Positions 18,319-27,509 of a stretch of DNA of 43,332 nt are shown here, piece by piece. Position 1 is the first letter of the stretch, and each line of letters opens with the position of its first letter. Source of the DNA: Holospora curviuscula. Its GTDB lineage: Bacteria; Pseudomonadota; Alphaproteobacteria; Holosporales; Holosporaceae. The position numbers and the translations under genes are program-made. The stretch covers positions 73,688 through 117,019 of the forward strand of contig NZ_PHHC01000079.1 in assembly GCF_002930195.1 (NCBI RefSeq). Direction: 5' to 3'. The notes beneath the pieces are model-generated. The model worked only from the letters and a program-made list of their open reading frames with translations. It made no database searches and had not been told where the DNA came from.

Positions 18319-18371
18319 AAAAAGTCTAATCTTTTATAAGCACAGTATGGCATAGACTTTTTTTTTTTTTT
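18319..18371. terminator. Inverted repeat with long T tract in front of dnaE
   Basis: AAAAAGTCTA (18319-18328) and TAGACTTTTT (18353-18362) can pair over a 24-base loop, and the second arm runs into a 14-base T tract (18358-18371). This looks like a terminator that would shield dnaE from upstream IS transcription, but it may be an old IS end. It lies 45-97 bases upstream of the dnaE start. Confidence 0.4.
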
Positions 18372-18415
18372 ACTTCAAAATAAAGAATAATTAATTTTTT
18401 GGTGTTTTCTTCAGC

Positions 18416-21400
18416 GTGTACATTTCCCTTCGCAATCACAGTAGCTATTCTTTGCTGGAGAGTTCTATTCGTATTCCTCAACTGATTCACGCTGCAAAAA
18501 TGTTGGAAATGCCTGCTTTAGGGTTGTGTGATCGTCATCATTGGTTTAGCGCTATGGAATTTTCTTTGGCCTGTAAACGCGAGAAAATTTTCCCTATTCT
18601 GGGATGCACGCTTACCCTAGCGTTTCAAACCTATCATTGGGAGTTGGCACTATGGGTTAAAACCGCAAAAGGATATGAAAATTTATGTCAGCTTATTACC
18701 TGCTCGACAGTCTCCAATATCGGTGACATGCGAGAAAAAGTCACTCTAGAACAACTTCAGCTTTTTTCTGAAGGATTAATCTTAACTACCGGGGGACAAA
18801 ATGGATTTTTGTACACCCTCTTAGCCCAACATAAACTCCAAGAGGCCCAAGAAACATTAAATTTATTACAAAATATTTACAAAGATCACATTTATATTGA
18901 ATTACAACGATGTGATCCTGGTGCTTCTAAGACCCTAGATGAGGCATGCATTCAGCTGGCCTACAAAGAAAAAATTCCCCTGTTGGCAACCAACCCTGCA
19001 TTTTTTATGGAAGAAAAAGATTTTAAAGCGCACGATGCGTTACGCTGTATCGCATTGGGACGCTATGTAGTAGAAGAAAATCGTCCTAAACTAACACCAG
19101 AGTACCGATTTAAAACTCCAAAAGAAATGCAGTGTTTGTTTTCTGATATTCCTGAGGCTATTAAAAATACCTCCCAATTTTTTCAACGCATAGGATTTTT
19201 ATTGGAATCTTGCGCGATGCGTATCCCCTCCTTTCCCTGTCCTCACGAACAAGAGCAGCTTCGTATAGAAAGTGAGCAAGGACTAGAGCATCGACTTCTT
19301 AAACACATTTTTCCTAAACTTTCTGAGTCCATAGACCAAGATGCAGTGCGAAAACGTTATGTACAGCGCTTGGATTATGAAAGAAGCGTTATTGAACCTA
19401 TGGGATTTTCTGGATATTTTTTAATTGTTTCAGATTTTATTCGATGGGCCAAAAAAAACCATATTCCTGTAGGTCCAGGCCGAGGTTCCGGTGCCAGTTC
19501 TTTGGTGGCGTTTTGCTTAGATATTACGGATGTAGATCCTGTGGAATTTGACTTAGTATTTGAGCGATTTATGAACCCTGAACGCGTAAGTATGCCAGAC
19601 TTTGATGTGGATTTTTGTCAAGAGCGCAGAGATGAAGTTATTGATTACGTTGCGAAAAAATATGGAAAGGATCACGTAGCCCATATTATTACTTTTGGTA
19701 CCCTTCAAGCGCGGGCCGTGTTGCGGGATGTAGGACGCGTATTACAAATTCCCTATCGTCAAGTAGATAAGATATGTAAACTTATTCCTTACCAACCTGC
19801 TCATCCGATAACCTTGACTGAAGCGTTGAAACAAGAGCCTTCTCTTAGGACGATGTGGGAAGAAGATGAAAGTGTACGTACACTCATTGAAACTGCAAAA
19901 CCTCTAGAAGGCTTATACCGTCATGCCGCCACCCATGCTGCCGGTGTGATTATTTCTGATGAGCCTTTGTCTAAAAGAGTTCCTTTGTATCAAGATCAAA
20001 ACAACACCTTACCCGCTACAGAATTTTCTATGAAATATATTGAAGCGTGTGGATTTATTAAATTTGATTTTTTAGGCTTAAAGACACTGACTATTTTGCA
20101 AAATGCCATCAATACGTTAAAAGCTCAAGGGATTACATTAGAATTATCCCACATTTCTTTAAAAGATCCCGCAACCTATGCACTATTAAGACGCGTAGAA
20201 ACTGTAGGAATTTTTCAATTGGAAAGTACCGGAATGAGCGATGTATTACGCCAACTTCAACCGGAATCTTTTGAGGAAATCATTGCATTGGTGGCCTTAT
20301 ATCGTCCAGGTCCTATGGATGATATTCCAAGATACATTGCATGTCGCCATCAAAGAGAAGTAGTGTCTTATGAATATCCTGTGCTAGAAAACATCCTTAA
20401 ATCCACTTTCGGCGTTATGGTCTATCAAGAACAAGTGTTGACCATTGCTCAGCGCTTAGCGGGATACAGCCTAGGAGAAGCGGATTTGCTGCGAAGAGCT
20501 ATGGGTAAAAAAATTAAATCTGAGATGAATGCTCAGCGCACTATTTTTGTAGAGCGGGTTTTAAAAAATCACGGAGGTCATCGTGAAACTGCAAGTAATT
20601 TTTTTGATCAAATTGCAAAATTTGCAGGATATGCCTTTCCTAAAGCCCATGCAGTTCCTTATGCACTAATTTCTTATCAAACTGCATACTTAAAAGCCAA
20701 CTATCCGAGTGTATTCATGGAAAGTCTTATGAATTGCGATATTCATAACACGGAAAAATTGCGATTATTTGTTACAGAAGCCAAGCGTATGGGGATTCAT
20801 ATTGCACCAGTCTGTGTCAATGCTTCCCAAGCTTCTTGCCGAGTAGAGGATCAAAAAACTATTCGTTATGGATTAGCAGCATTGAAAAATGTGGGAATGC
20901 AAGCCATGCAAAGCCTACAAAAGGAACGAGAACTTCGTGGGCCCTTTCCTTCTTTGGAAAATTTTCTTCATCGTTTATCCCGCACGCTCAATAAAAAACA
21001 ACTGGAAGCACTGATTATGGCAGGCGCTTTGGATGAGATCTGCCCAAATCGGAGCACGTTAATGTACAGTATAGATCGGCTATTAAAACTAAGCACTGAG
21101 CCTGTGACAGGAACATTATTTCCCGTAGAATCATCCTCCCTCCGTCTTCAGCCAGCACCTTCTTGGAGCCATTTTGAAACTTTAGAATATGAAAGGCAAG
21201 CGCTAGGGTTTTATTTAACGTCTCATCCATTAACAGAATTTTTGAAAAATGCACCGGACATAGTCACTTCTCAAAACATCGAAAAAATGTCCCATTATAT
21301 TCGTAAAAATCAAGGGTTTCGTATGTGGGGCATGGTAATGGAAGTGAAGGAAAAAGTCAGCAAAGGAGGTAAAAAATATGCTTTTATTACATTATCTGAT

Positions 21401-21766
21401 GGAGATGGAAGCTATGAAGTGACACTATTTTCTGATCTTTTAGTGGAATGTAGAGAGTTATTGAGCCCAGGCCAAGCAGTAGACCTGCACGCTATAGGAA
21501 GACTTGAAGATCAAACAGTGCGTTTAATCGCCCAAGACCTTATTCCTTTATCCTTTCCCAACGAGATTTGGATCTGTTCTATAAAACACGCCCAGCATAT
21601 TGAAAAACTTGAAAATTTTTTAAAATCCGTGGGTCCTGGATCCGTTAAAGTTCGGTGTATTATTTCAGTACAGGAGGACACTCTGGTATCAGGAATTTTA
21701 GAAGAAGGATTCAATCTGACTCCCCAGCAAAAATCCGCTTGGACATCGCTCTTGGAAGAAAACTAG
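18416..21766 (+). CDS. dnaE: DNA polymerase III alpha subunit (DnaE)
   Basis: DnaE is the replicative polymerase. The 1116-residue product starts with a PHP domain (YISLRNHSSYSLLESSIRIP; LGLCDRHHWFSAMEF), whose metal motifs are degenerate, since the HLRxH start is SLRNH. The palm carries GPGRGSGASSLVAFCLDITD and PDFDVDF at 394-399 (D397, D399), with the third catalytic Asp at D551 (KFDFLGLKTL). QLESTGM, YRPGPMDDIPRYIACRHQ, VMVYQEQVL and AVPYALISYQTAYLKANYP follow. An OB domain (MWGMVMEVKEKVSKGGKKYA) and a tau-binding tail end the protein. Length is close to the 1130-1160 usual for DnaE1. The GTG at 18416 fits the conserved N-terminus, but its ribosome site is weak. The gene stands alone between IS debris. 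Confidence 0.97.
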   Translation: MYISLRNHSSYSLLESSIRIPQLIHAAKMLEMPALGLCDRHHWFSAMEFSLACKREKIFPILGCTLTLAFQTYHWELALWVKTAKGYENLCQLITCSTVSNIGDMREKVTLEQLQLFSEGLILTTGGQNGFLYTLLAQHKLQEAQETLNLLQNIYKDHIYIELQRCDPGASKTLDEACIQLAYKEKIPLLATNPAFFMEEKDFKAHDALRCIALGRYVVEENRPKLTPEYRFKTPKEMQCLFSDIPEAIKNTSQFFQRIGFLLESCAMRIPSFPCPHEQEQLRIESEQGLEHRLLKHIFPKLSESIDQDAVRKRYVQRLDYERSVIEPMGFSGYFLIVSDFIRWAKKNHIPVGPGRGSGASSLVAFCLDITDVDPVEFDLVFERFMNPERVSMPDFDVDFCQERRDEVIDYVAKKYGKDHVAHIITFGTLQARAVLRDVGRVLQIPYRQVDKICKLIPYQPAHPITLTEALKQEPSLRTMWEEDESVRTLIETAKPLEGLYRHAATHAAGVIISDEPLSKRVPLYQDQNNTLPATEFSMKYIEACGFIKFDFLGLKTLTILQNAINTLKAQGITLELSHISLKDPATYALLRRVETVGIFQLESTGMSDVLRQLQPESFEEIIALVALYRPGPMDDIPRYIACRHQREVVSYEYPVLENILKSTFGVMVYQEQVLTIAQRLAGYSLGEADLLRRAMGKKIKSEMNAQRTIFVERVLKNHGGHRETASNFFDQIAKFAGYAFPKAHAVPYALISYQTAYLKANYPSVFMESLMNCDIHNTEKLRLFVTEAKRMGIHIAPVCVNASQASCRVEDQKTIRYGLAALKNVGMQAMQSLQKERELRGPFPSLENFLHRLSRTLNKKQLEALIMAGALDEICPNRSTLMYSIDRLLKLSTEPVTGTLFPVESSSLRLQPAPSWSHFETLEYERQALGFYLTSHPLTEFLKNAPDIVTSQNIEKMSHYIRKNQGFRMWGMVMEVKEKVSKGGKKYAFITLSDGDGSYEVTLFSDLLVECRELLSPGQAVDLHAIGRLEDQTVRLIAQDLIPLSFPNEIWICSIKHAQHIEKLENFLKSVGPGSVKVRCIISVQEDTLVSGILEEGFNLTPQQKSAWTSLLEEN

Positions 21767-22745
21767 ATATTATCGTCATGTGCTCCGGGTTGTATGATGC
21801 GCGCTTCATGATCCTGAAGCCATCCTTAGTACAGAAAAGGATGCCTCGTACCCTCTCCAGGACATCTCTTATCATCTTTTTCGAGCGTCATCTTTCTAGA
21901 AGAGAGCGGTGTGAAAGGGGAACAAAAAAAGACAACGGATTTGCGAAGAAAGGGATAGAGCGAAAGAGTACTGTGGAAAAATAGAAAACTAGAGGCAATG
22001 TAGAGTCGCTAAGTGCTAAAAAAATGTATCAATAAACGCAACAAAGAATGGTTTCATATTGTCAAAGCTGTCTCAATCAATCAGATCTTTCTACGTAATC
22101 TCCAAAAAACCTAAGTAAAATAAAAAACGCACTGAGAAAATTTAATAATTCCTCGAAAAATTCTGAAAAAATCAGCGTTTGATTTGACGAAATAAGCATC
22201 TAACGCCTCATAGACCAAGAAAATTAAATTTTCGTCCAGAAAGACGCGTTTCTTGCAGTATCTCAATAGTTTCATTGAATGTATTCTAACCTTCAGGTGA
22301 TGGCCCACATTTTATTGGGCCAGGTCTTTGGGTTTTGTGAAGACTGTTCAAAAACAGTAGCTTTTAGGAGTCCTGTGCAAGATGGGTTGACTTTTTCCAG
22401 GCGTACTCAGTTATTGAATAGTAAGCGCGATCTGATTGTAATAAAGGCCCCCTTAGAAATTATAATGAATGGAACGAAGCTCAAGGGTTACAACCCAGGG
22501 GGAATATATCGAGGCAGTACTATGCGCATGGATAAAGGCAATAAATGATGAAGTAACAGATTTAAGTTTATCCAAAATATCATACACTTTATTTTTTAGA
22601 GTATTGTTTTTGAAGTAGCGCCATAATTTTTCAACTGAATTTAGCTTTCGTAAATAGGACTGTAGACATATTATTTTTATTTTTTGGGTGTTCTTAGCCC
22701 GCTATGCCAGTCTGTATTATTTATAACAAAAATTATTTCCCTAGG
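21767..22745. other. Long stretch without a recognisable gene
   Basis: The stretch holds short open pieces on both strands (for example 22279-22548 plus, with FGFCEDCSKTVAFRSP and LEIIMNGTKLKGYNPGGI; and 22111-22308 minus, with RVFLDENLIFLVYEALDAYF). None matches a family I recognise or has a good ribosome site. Base composition in parts looks richer in G and C than the IS debris. It is probably a decayed gene or decayed IS, and I can say no more. Confidence 0.35.
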
Positions 22746-22825
22746 TAGTGTTGACATTTATTTGAGCTATAGACAAATTCCAGAAAGAAAATCAAAAGCC
22801 AGATATAAAATATCAAGCGTGTTCT
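22746..22825 (+). repeat. Solo IS5-type terminus (GTGTTGACATTTATT)
   Basis: GTGTTGACATTTATTTGAG just after 22745 differs by one base, over the first twelve, from the terminal repeat GTGTCGACATTT of the IS5-type element at 7147-7916. No transposase sequence of that type follows, so it may be a solo end left by deletion, abutting the next IS630 copy. A chance match is possible. Confidence 0.3.
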
Positions 22826-23664
22826 ACAAAAATTTAGCTTAAAAATGGGATTTTAAAGAATTGAAGTAAGGTCTTATATTATTCAGTACATTGAGTAATG
22901 CTAGGGTTAATTCATCGTTTCATCGTAGCCTAGAATTGTTCTATGGGAGTTAAATATGGTGAATAAGGGGATAAAAATATTATTTTTCAGTCCACAGAGT
23001 GGATGAGCGCTCTTGTTTGTCTTTTGGGATGTATGCAATGAAGTATGATTTATAATCTGGCTGGGGTTTAGCGCTTTGCTTTAAAAAGATCCGGTATTAT
23101 CAAACCCGTTGTAGGTGCTAGGGATTGATTATGCCAGCGATACCATAGGTTCTTTTAGAATATGTACCACGCTTCTTACCAAATAGTGGGTTACTTCTTT
23201 TACCTGACTCTCTTTTTTTGCAAAGCGTCATCTCTACACCACGCTCGTCACTCTATACAAGACGTTCAGGTGATATATTGTTAGATTGTTTCTTGATAGT
23301 TATTTCTTCACAAGCTTCCCCAAAGGTAAAGAATTTTTTATAGGTAAAGTCTAACTTTTTAAGTCTTCTATAGACACAAGAAATGCCTGCGTTAAATAGC
23401 CAAGCGATCTCTTCATATTTTATCTTTTTTATTTTCAACATATATTTTAGCGGATTTGGATGATGTTTCTTTTGCTTTCTAATGGTGCTTTAGGTTTGAT
23501 CACACCTTCTTTTTCCTAGCGAATTCACCCTATACTTACGCTACTTTTACTCACCGGAACTATTGTCTTGCGCGTCTTTTGATTATTACCTAATGTTATG
23601 CATTCTATTACGCTTTTCTTTAAGTTTAGGCTGTATTGTTTTTTTGTCATTTTTTGATAAGTAT

Positions 23665-23673
23665 AAAAAATAT
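23665..23673. repeat. Left 9-bp target-site duplication of the IS4 element
   Basis: AAAAAATAT directly abuts the left IS4 end and recurs in the same orientation at 24895-24903. Confidence 0.75.
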
Positions 23674-24894
23674 CTCTGTACAGGACAAAAGTTTATCTCC
23701 CTGTAAATACCCGCTCAATTACAGTGTTTTGATTAAAAATTGACGCAATATCATTCACGAAATTGTTAACCGAACGATCAATTTTAAAAAATAATTTCCG
23801 CAGCAGATCCAAGCCAACGCGTAACACGCTTTTTTCCAAACGACCATGCTTTTTCTTTTTGATAGGGGCTTCCTTTACTACAATTTGACTCATTTTGTAC
23901 GCAAAACAAAAAGCAATCGTTAATATCGATAGTAAATTATGTAGGCGTTCTGGGAATGTAGCGTGTGTGTCTTCAAAATTAACCCCCTTTGATTTTAAAA
24001 AACCAAAAAGTGTTTCGATGTTCCATCTTTTTTTGGATCTCGTCAAAGCATTTTCGGGATCATCAGTGGTTGCTACAATGACCCACGCACCATTTTCTGC
24101 TCGCCTAGCTGCTAACCATAAGCGTATGCCAAAAATATCTTTCTTATTTCTCAAATAACGGATCTGTCCTGGTTTGAGGTTGATAAACAATTGGCGCACG
24201 TGGACGGTATTACCCTTTGCGCTATCCACTCGCGTATTTTTCTTGATCCGAATTGTAAATGGAATCTGTTTTTCTTGCAGCCATTTGAACCATTCTCTGC
24301 CGAAAAACTCCCTGTCTGCAACTCAATCAACTATGATCGAGCTTCCAAAAATATGAATAAATTTTTCAACAACTTCAACGCGCTCTTCTCAATTTGAATT
24401 CCCCTTTTTGGGGAGAAATTTTCATACAACAGGGATAGCGACAGTGCCACAAACCACTGATACCATCAAAATATTAATATCGATTTGGCCCCATTTCCAA
24501 TTCGTCCTATCCATACTAATCTGCCATTTTTCGCCAGAAGGTAAAAAAACTACGCGATAAATTTTGATAGCGTCTCAAAGCCGAACGCATTAAATTCTTT
24601 TAAAAATCGCCTAATCCGCTTGTATCGAAAACACCGCCAGTGATTCATGGCTTGGGCTAATTCGACAAGATTAACTGTGCGAACAGTGATAAGCGCACCT
24701 AACATTTGGGTTAAGCAATCAAGACGCCTATTGTCGATTTTGAAATATGGCTTTAAAATGCGCTTTAACTCGTTGACTGAAACCATGATGTATACCTCTT
24801 TTTCGATAATCGAGATTATACACTTTTTGTTTTTATTTCAGCGCGTTACTGTCAATGCAAACTAACTAACCAATTAGTTTTGTCCGGTACAGAG
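23674..24894 (-). mobile_element. IS4-family element, 1221 bp, with broken transposase
   Basis: Inverted ends CTCTGTACAGGACAAAA (23674) and CTCTGTACCGGACAAAA (complement ending 24894) differ at one base. On the minus strand the transposase starts with ATG at 24786 (VNELKRILKPYFKIDNRRLD) and runs to a frame break near 24550. It then reads KWQISMDRTNWKWGQIDIN with catalytic Asp, FGREWFKWLQEKQIPFTIRI after VADREF with the second Asp, and finally a 178-codon open end (23693-24229) with RWNIETLFGFLKSKGVNFED (catalytic Glu of the Y-(2)-R-(3)-E-(6)-K-type block). Besides one frameshift, three in-frame TGA codons interrupt it, at PVV(TGA)KFL, NSN(TGA)EER and VD(TGA)VADREF. All three could have been Trp or Arg codons. 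It is the best-preserved mobile element here. Confidence 0.88.
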
Positions 24895-24903
24895 AAAAAA
24901 TAT
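24895..24903. repeat. Right 9-bp target-site duplication of the IS4 element
   Basis: AAAAAATAT directly abuts the right IS4 end and matches 23665-23673 exactly. Removing one copy plus the IS4 restores the group-2 IS630 sequence across the junction. Confidence 0.75.
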
Positions 24904-24999
24904 AATCCCATCTTTAAATTGAATTACTATATCTTATCACTACACTATCTAAGATGTTTGAAACATAGAATGAATAATTTTTGATAAAAAAATTAAAAT

Positions 25000-25240
25000 C
25001 TACGTAATCACATATAATACTGCATTTCATAAGTCTAAAAAGACAAAAGAATCCATAAAATTAGAGAGATGCAAGTTAATTTTTTTACCTCCCTACTCAC
25101 CAAATTTCAATTCAATAGAAAGACGTTGAACCCATATGAAAAGAGGCATCAAAAACATATCACACATTTTGATAAATTATAAAACGCTTATTTTCGTCTT
25201 TCTGTTCTTAGTGAAAGTTATTTTAAAAAATCAAAAAATC
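25000..25240 (+). mobile_element. C-terminal fragment of another IS630-type transposase
   Basis: One frame reads NTAFHKSKKTKESIKLERCK then LIFLPPYSPNFNSIERR-THM and KRGIKNISH. This is the DDE_3 end with the NxAxHKS and PPYSPNFNxIE blocks. It differs from groups 1 and 2 in the window, so it is a third IS630 type. Only the end of the transposase is left, between the IS4/IS630 nest and the 3' end of xseB. Confidence 0.65.
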
Positions 25241-25277
25241 GAATCAATATTTACGTGTATACTGAGGTAATTATAGA

Positions 25278-25532
25278 TTATACGGTATGATCTGAATCAT
25301 CTAATTTTTCCTCTTCTGCATTTTTAGCCACCTGTTCCATACGGAGTTTTGCCGTTTTAAGGCGTTCATCACAGTATTGACGTAGTCGCATTCCTCGTTC
25401 ATATGCAGTGACTGACTCTTCCAACGTTAATCCTCCAGATTCAAATTTTCGTACAATTTCTTCCAATTGTTTCATCGCAGCTTCAAAAGATAAAGAAGAA
25501 ATTTCTGTCTCTATGGGCTCAGTCATGGTCAT
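25278..25532 (-). CDS. xseB: Exodeoxyribonuclease VII small subunit
   Basis: The 84-residue product shows the XseB pattern: SSLSFEAAMKQLEEIVRKFE, then SGGLTLEESVTAYERGMRLR and QYCDERLKTAKLRMEQV. XseB binds XseA to make exonuclease VII, a single-strand DNA exonuclease. XseA is not in the window. The ATG at 25532 overlaps the stop of the upstream dsbD-like gene (ATGA) and has AAAGGAGT just ahead of it. The acidic C-terminal tail (NAEEEKLDDSD) is ordinary for the family. Confidence 0.95.
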   Translation of the reverse strand: MTMTEPIETEISSLSFEAAMKQLEEIVRKFESGGLTLEESVTAYERGMRLRQYCDERLKTAKLRMEQVAKNAEEEKLDDSDHTV

Positions 25533-27283
25533 ACTCCTTTTTTCAATAAAATTTTAGTAGAATGTACAGGTTTAGGCGGAGCTAATTTTTTGAACAAAGT
25601 TAGCACTTCTTCAATTTCTTTTACACTTAAGAGTTCGCTTAACACAATACCCCCTGGAAAATCTTTACAAATAAGCACGTTAAACGGAATAGCAGCTCGA
25701 GAAAAAGATTTTAATAAAGCAGTAATATCATCCGATCCAGTACTATAATCCGCCCGCATGCACACCATGTTAGGTTTAGCAAGAAGGGATTGAATGGAGG
25801 GATGTAAAAAAACTTGTTTATTCAGTATACAGGTTAGACATCCCGTACCTGTAACATCAATAAATACTGTACGTCCTGCTTGTATGGCTTGGCGCATTAA
25901 CGCAGGGCTCCAGCGAATCCATTGAATTTTTCCATCCTGCATGGAGATACTTTGACGAGATTGACGACTAAAAAATGGGAGTAAAAATAGTCCTATTCCT
26001 GCCATACCAGGAAGCGCGAAAAATAATATACTTCTCCATAATAGAGATAAGTGATACGTTAAAAAATAATGCAACAGCGGTACCGAAGCGATTAAAACAA
26101 GTAATCCTAAAGCCAAATGCTGTGCAACTGTGGAAAGAGAAGACCCTAGCGGCCATCCTACTAACCAAATAGCGGCTCCTAGGAAAGAAATACCCACGAT
26201 ACGCTCTACCACCACCATCCATGTCCCAGGTTTAGGAAGTAAACGATACACTGGTAATACAAGCCCAACCAAATACGGAAGGGAAAACCCTAAAGCAATA
26301 GCCGTATACCCATAAAGGATTTCTTGTATCGTGCCACACAGAAAATACCCCAAAGCAGGCCCTAAAAACGGTGCAGAACAGGGAGTAGCAAGTACCACTG
26401 CCAATAGCCCAGAACCCAGAGCCCCCAAAGAAGTACGATACTCTTTTGGGACGAATCGTAACGTCCATCTTGGAATATTAAATTGAAACAGTCCTAAAAG
26501 ACTGTAAGACGCAATGACCATCACCAAGCAAAGTGCGACCAAAAAGTATGGATTCTGCAAGTGAATTCCCCACCCTACTTCTCTTTGGAATACAAATTTT
26601 AATAAGATTGTTATGATCGCCAACAACCAAAAACCCAGAAAAATTCCTAAACTGGTCATTAAAAATGTTCGTCGCAACAAAAAAGGAGATACCTGGGATA
26701 ATCCTTTAAGTTTTAAGCCCAAAACTGGTAATACACAGGGCATTACATTCAAGATGGCTCCTCCTAAAAACGCAAACAATAGCATTTTCCAGCTTCTTCC
26801 ACGAAACATATGATTGGAATCTAAGGATAAAGAAAGTGTCTCCTTGACCATTTGGCATACATTTCCACAGCACTGTCCCCGAAATTCAATATTTAATTTT
26901 CCACCGTTGCGATCTTTAAGTTGCACGTAAAGCATAGCAAATACGTGATGACGATAAATCTGACCTCTTTGCTTAGCTTCAAACCATGTAATCGTTGCAG
27001 GCCATAGCACCTGTACATCGTATATATTTTCAGAATTTTTCCAAAAAATTTCTGGAGGATAGCTTAAAGTATCGCCAATGACTTTGGGGCCCATTAATTT
27101 CCACGGGGGTGTAATAAAAATTTTTAAAGGGACTTTTACATAGGTTGCAGTTTCATAAACGACTTCTCCCCACTGCAACTTTACAGGGGATTCTGGAGAT
27201 GCTCCTAGAATATTTATATTCAAAACGTAAAAAAGTAAAATAGTTAAAAAGGTCCTAATAAACTTTAATTTTCTTCTGTACAT
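25529..27283 (-). CDS. DsbD/ScsB-like thiol:disulfide interchange protein
   Basis: This protein family moves electrons from cytoplasmic thioredoxin across the inner membrane to periplasmic thiol proteins. The 584-residue product has a signal-like N-terminus (RTFLTILLFYVLNINILG), a periplasmic domain (SYPPEIFWKN; GQCCGNVCQ at about 137-145), a CcdA-like core of about eight membrane segments with the redox cysteines in LNVMPCVLPVLGLK (C183) and ATPCSAPFLGPALGY (C302), and a thioredoxin-like C-domain with TGTGCLTCILNK (C482-C485). All three cysteine sites are present. Layout fits ScsB/DsbD of alphaproteobacteria. The start is the first Met before the signal; no ribosome site stands out. The stop overlaps xseB. 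It runs divergently from nrdA over about 225 bases. Confidence 0.92.
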   Translation of the reverse strand: MYRRKLKFIRTFLTILLFYVLNINILGASPESPVKLQWGEVVYETATYVKVPLKIFITPPWKLMGPKVIGDTLSYPPEIFWKNSENIYDVQVLWPATITWFEAKQRGQIYRHHVFAMLYVQLKDRNGGKLNIEFRGQCCGNVCQMVKETLSLSLDSNHMFRGRSWKMLLFAFLGGAILNVMPCVLPVLGLKLKGLSQVSPFLLRRTFLMTSLGIFLGFWLLAIITILLKFVFQREVGWGIHLQNPYFLVALCLVMVIASYSLLGLFQFNIPRWTLRFVPKEYRTSLGALGSGLLAVVLATPCSAPFLGPALGYFLCGTIQEILYGYTAIALGFSLPYLVGLVLPVYRLLPKPGTWMVVVERIVGISFLGAAIWLVGWPLGSSLSTVAQHLALGLLVLIASVPLLHYFLTYHLSLLWRSILFFALPGMAGIGLFLLPFFSRQSRQSISMQDGKIQWIRWSPALMRQAIQAGRTVFIDVTGTGCLTCILNKQVFLHPSIQSLLAKPNMVCMRADYSTGSDDITALLKSFSRAAIPFNVLICKDFPGGIVLSELLSVKEIEEVLTLFKKLAPPKPVHSTKILLKKGV

Positions 27284-27509
27284 TTATATATAAATAAAAA
27301 AAGATTTCATATAAGGATGGAGAAATTATATATGAATCATTTCTATTATGCAAATATTTTTCACAAGAATTGAAAGTACTGTCTAAATGTCTTCTTGTAT
27401 GCGCTTCTTTTCTTATAGCAGACTTTTGGTAATTTTGGGGTAAGCTATGGGTTTTGTAAACAGATTGTGATAAAATCTTTAAGTGAATTTTTGGAGAAGT
27501 ATTAATTCC
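27284..27509. promoter_or_regulatory. Divergent promoter region between dsbD-like gene and nrdA
   Basis: This region should hold the promoters of both transcription units. A weak GGAGAAG ribosome site lies at 27493-27499. No NrdR-box pair and no convincing -35/-10 set was found by eye. Confidence 0.4.

Larger units (their letters stand above)
22826..24931 (-). mobile_element. Degraded IS630-family element, group 2, copy iii, interrupted by IS4
   Basis: Group-2 ends are recognisable at about 22826 (ATTTAGCTTAAAAATGGGAT) and 24904-24931 (AATCCCATCTTTAAATTG). Read on the minus strand from 23665: TKKQYSLNLKKSVIECI, MLKIKKIKYEEIAWLFNAGI with SCVYRRLKKLDFTYKKFFTF, LVSDERGVEMTLCKKR-like, FGKKRGTYSKRTYGIAGIIN and a FNSLKSHF end. 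Frame breaks are numerous. An IS4 element with a 9-bp target duplication is inserted near the 5' end of the transposase. Confidence 0.72.

Noticed and set aside
22279-22548. Possible 89-codon protein with a CEDC motif
   Set aside because: It has no ribosome site or recognised family, lies in a decayed stretch, and has competing open pieces on the other strand. It is mentioned only as part of the undefined locus.
23674-24786. UGA read as tryptophan, suggested by three in-frame TGA codons at plausible Trp sites in the IS4 transposase
   Set aside because: RF2, which recognises UGA, is intact with its UGA frameshift site; the LRR-like gene, ftsA-coupled genes and others use TGG for Trp, and rplT and the LRR-like gene end in TGA. 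The element also has an ordinary frameshift. Decay explains the TGAs.
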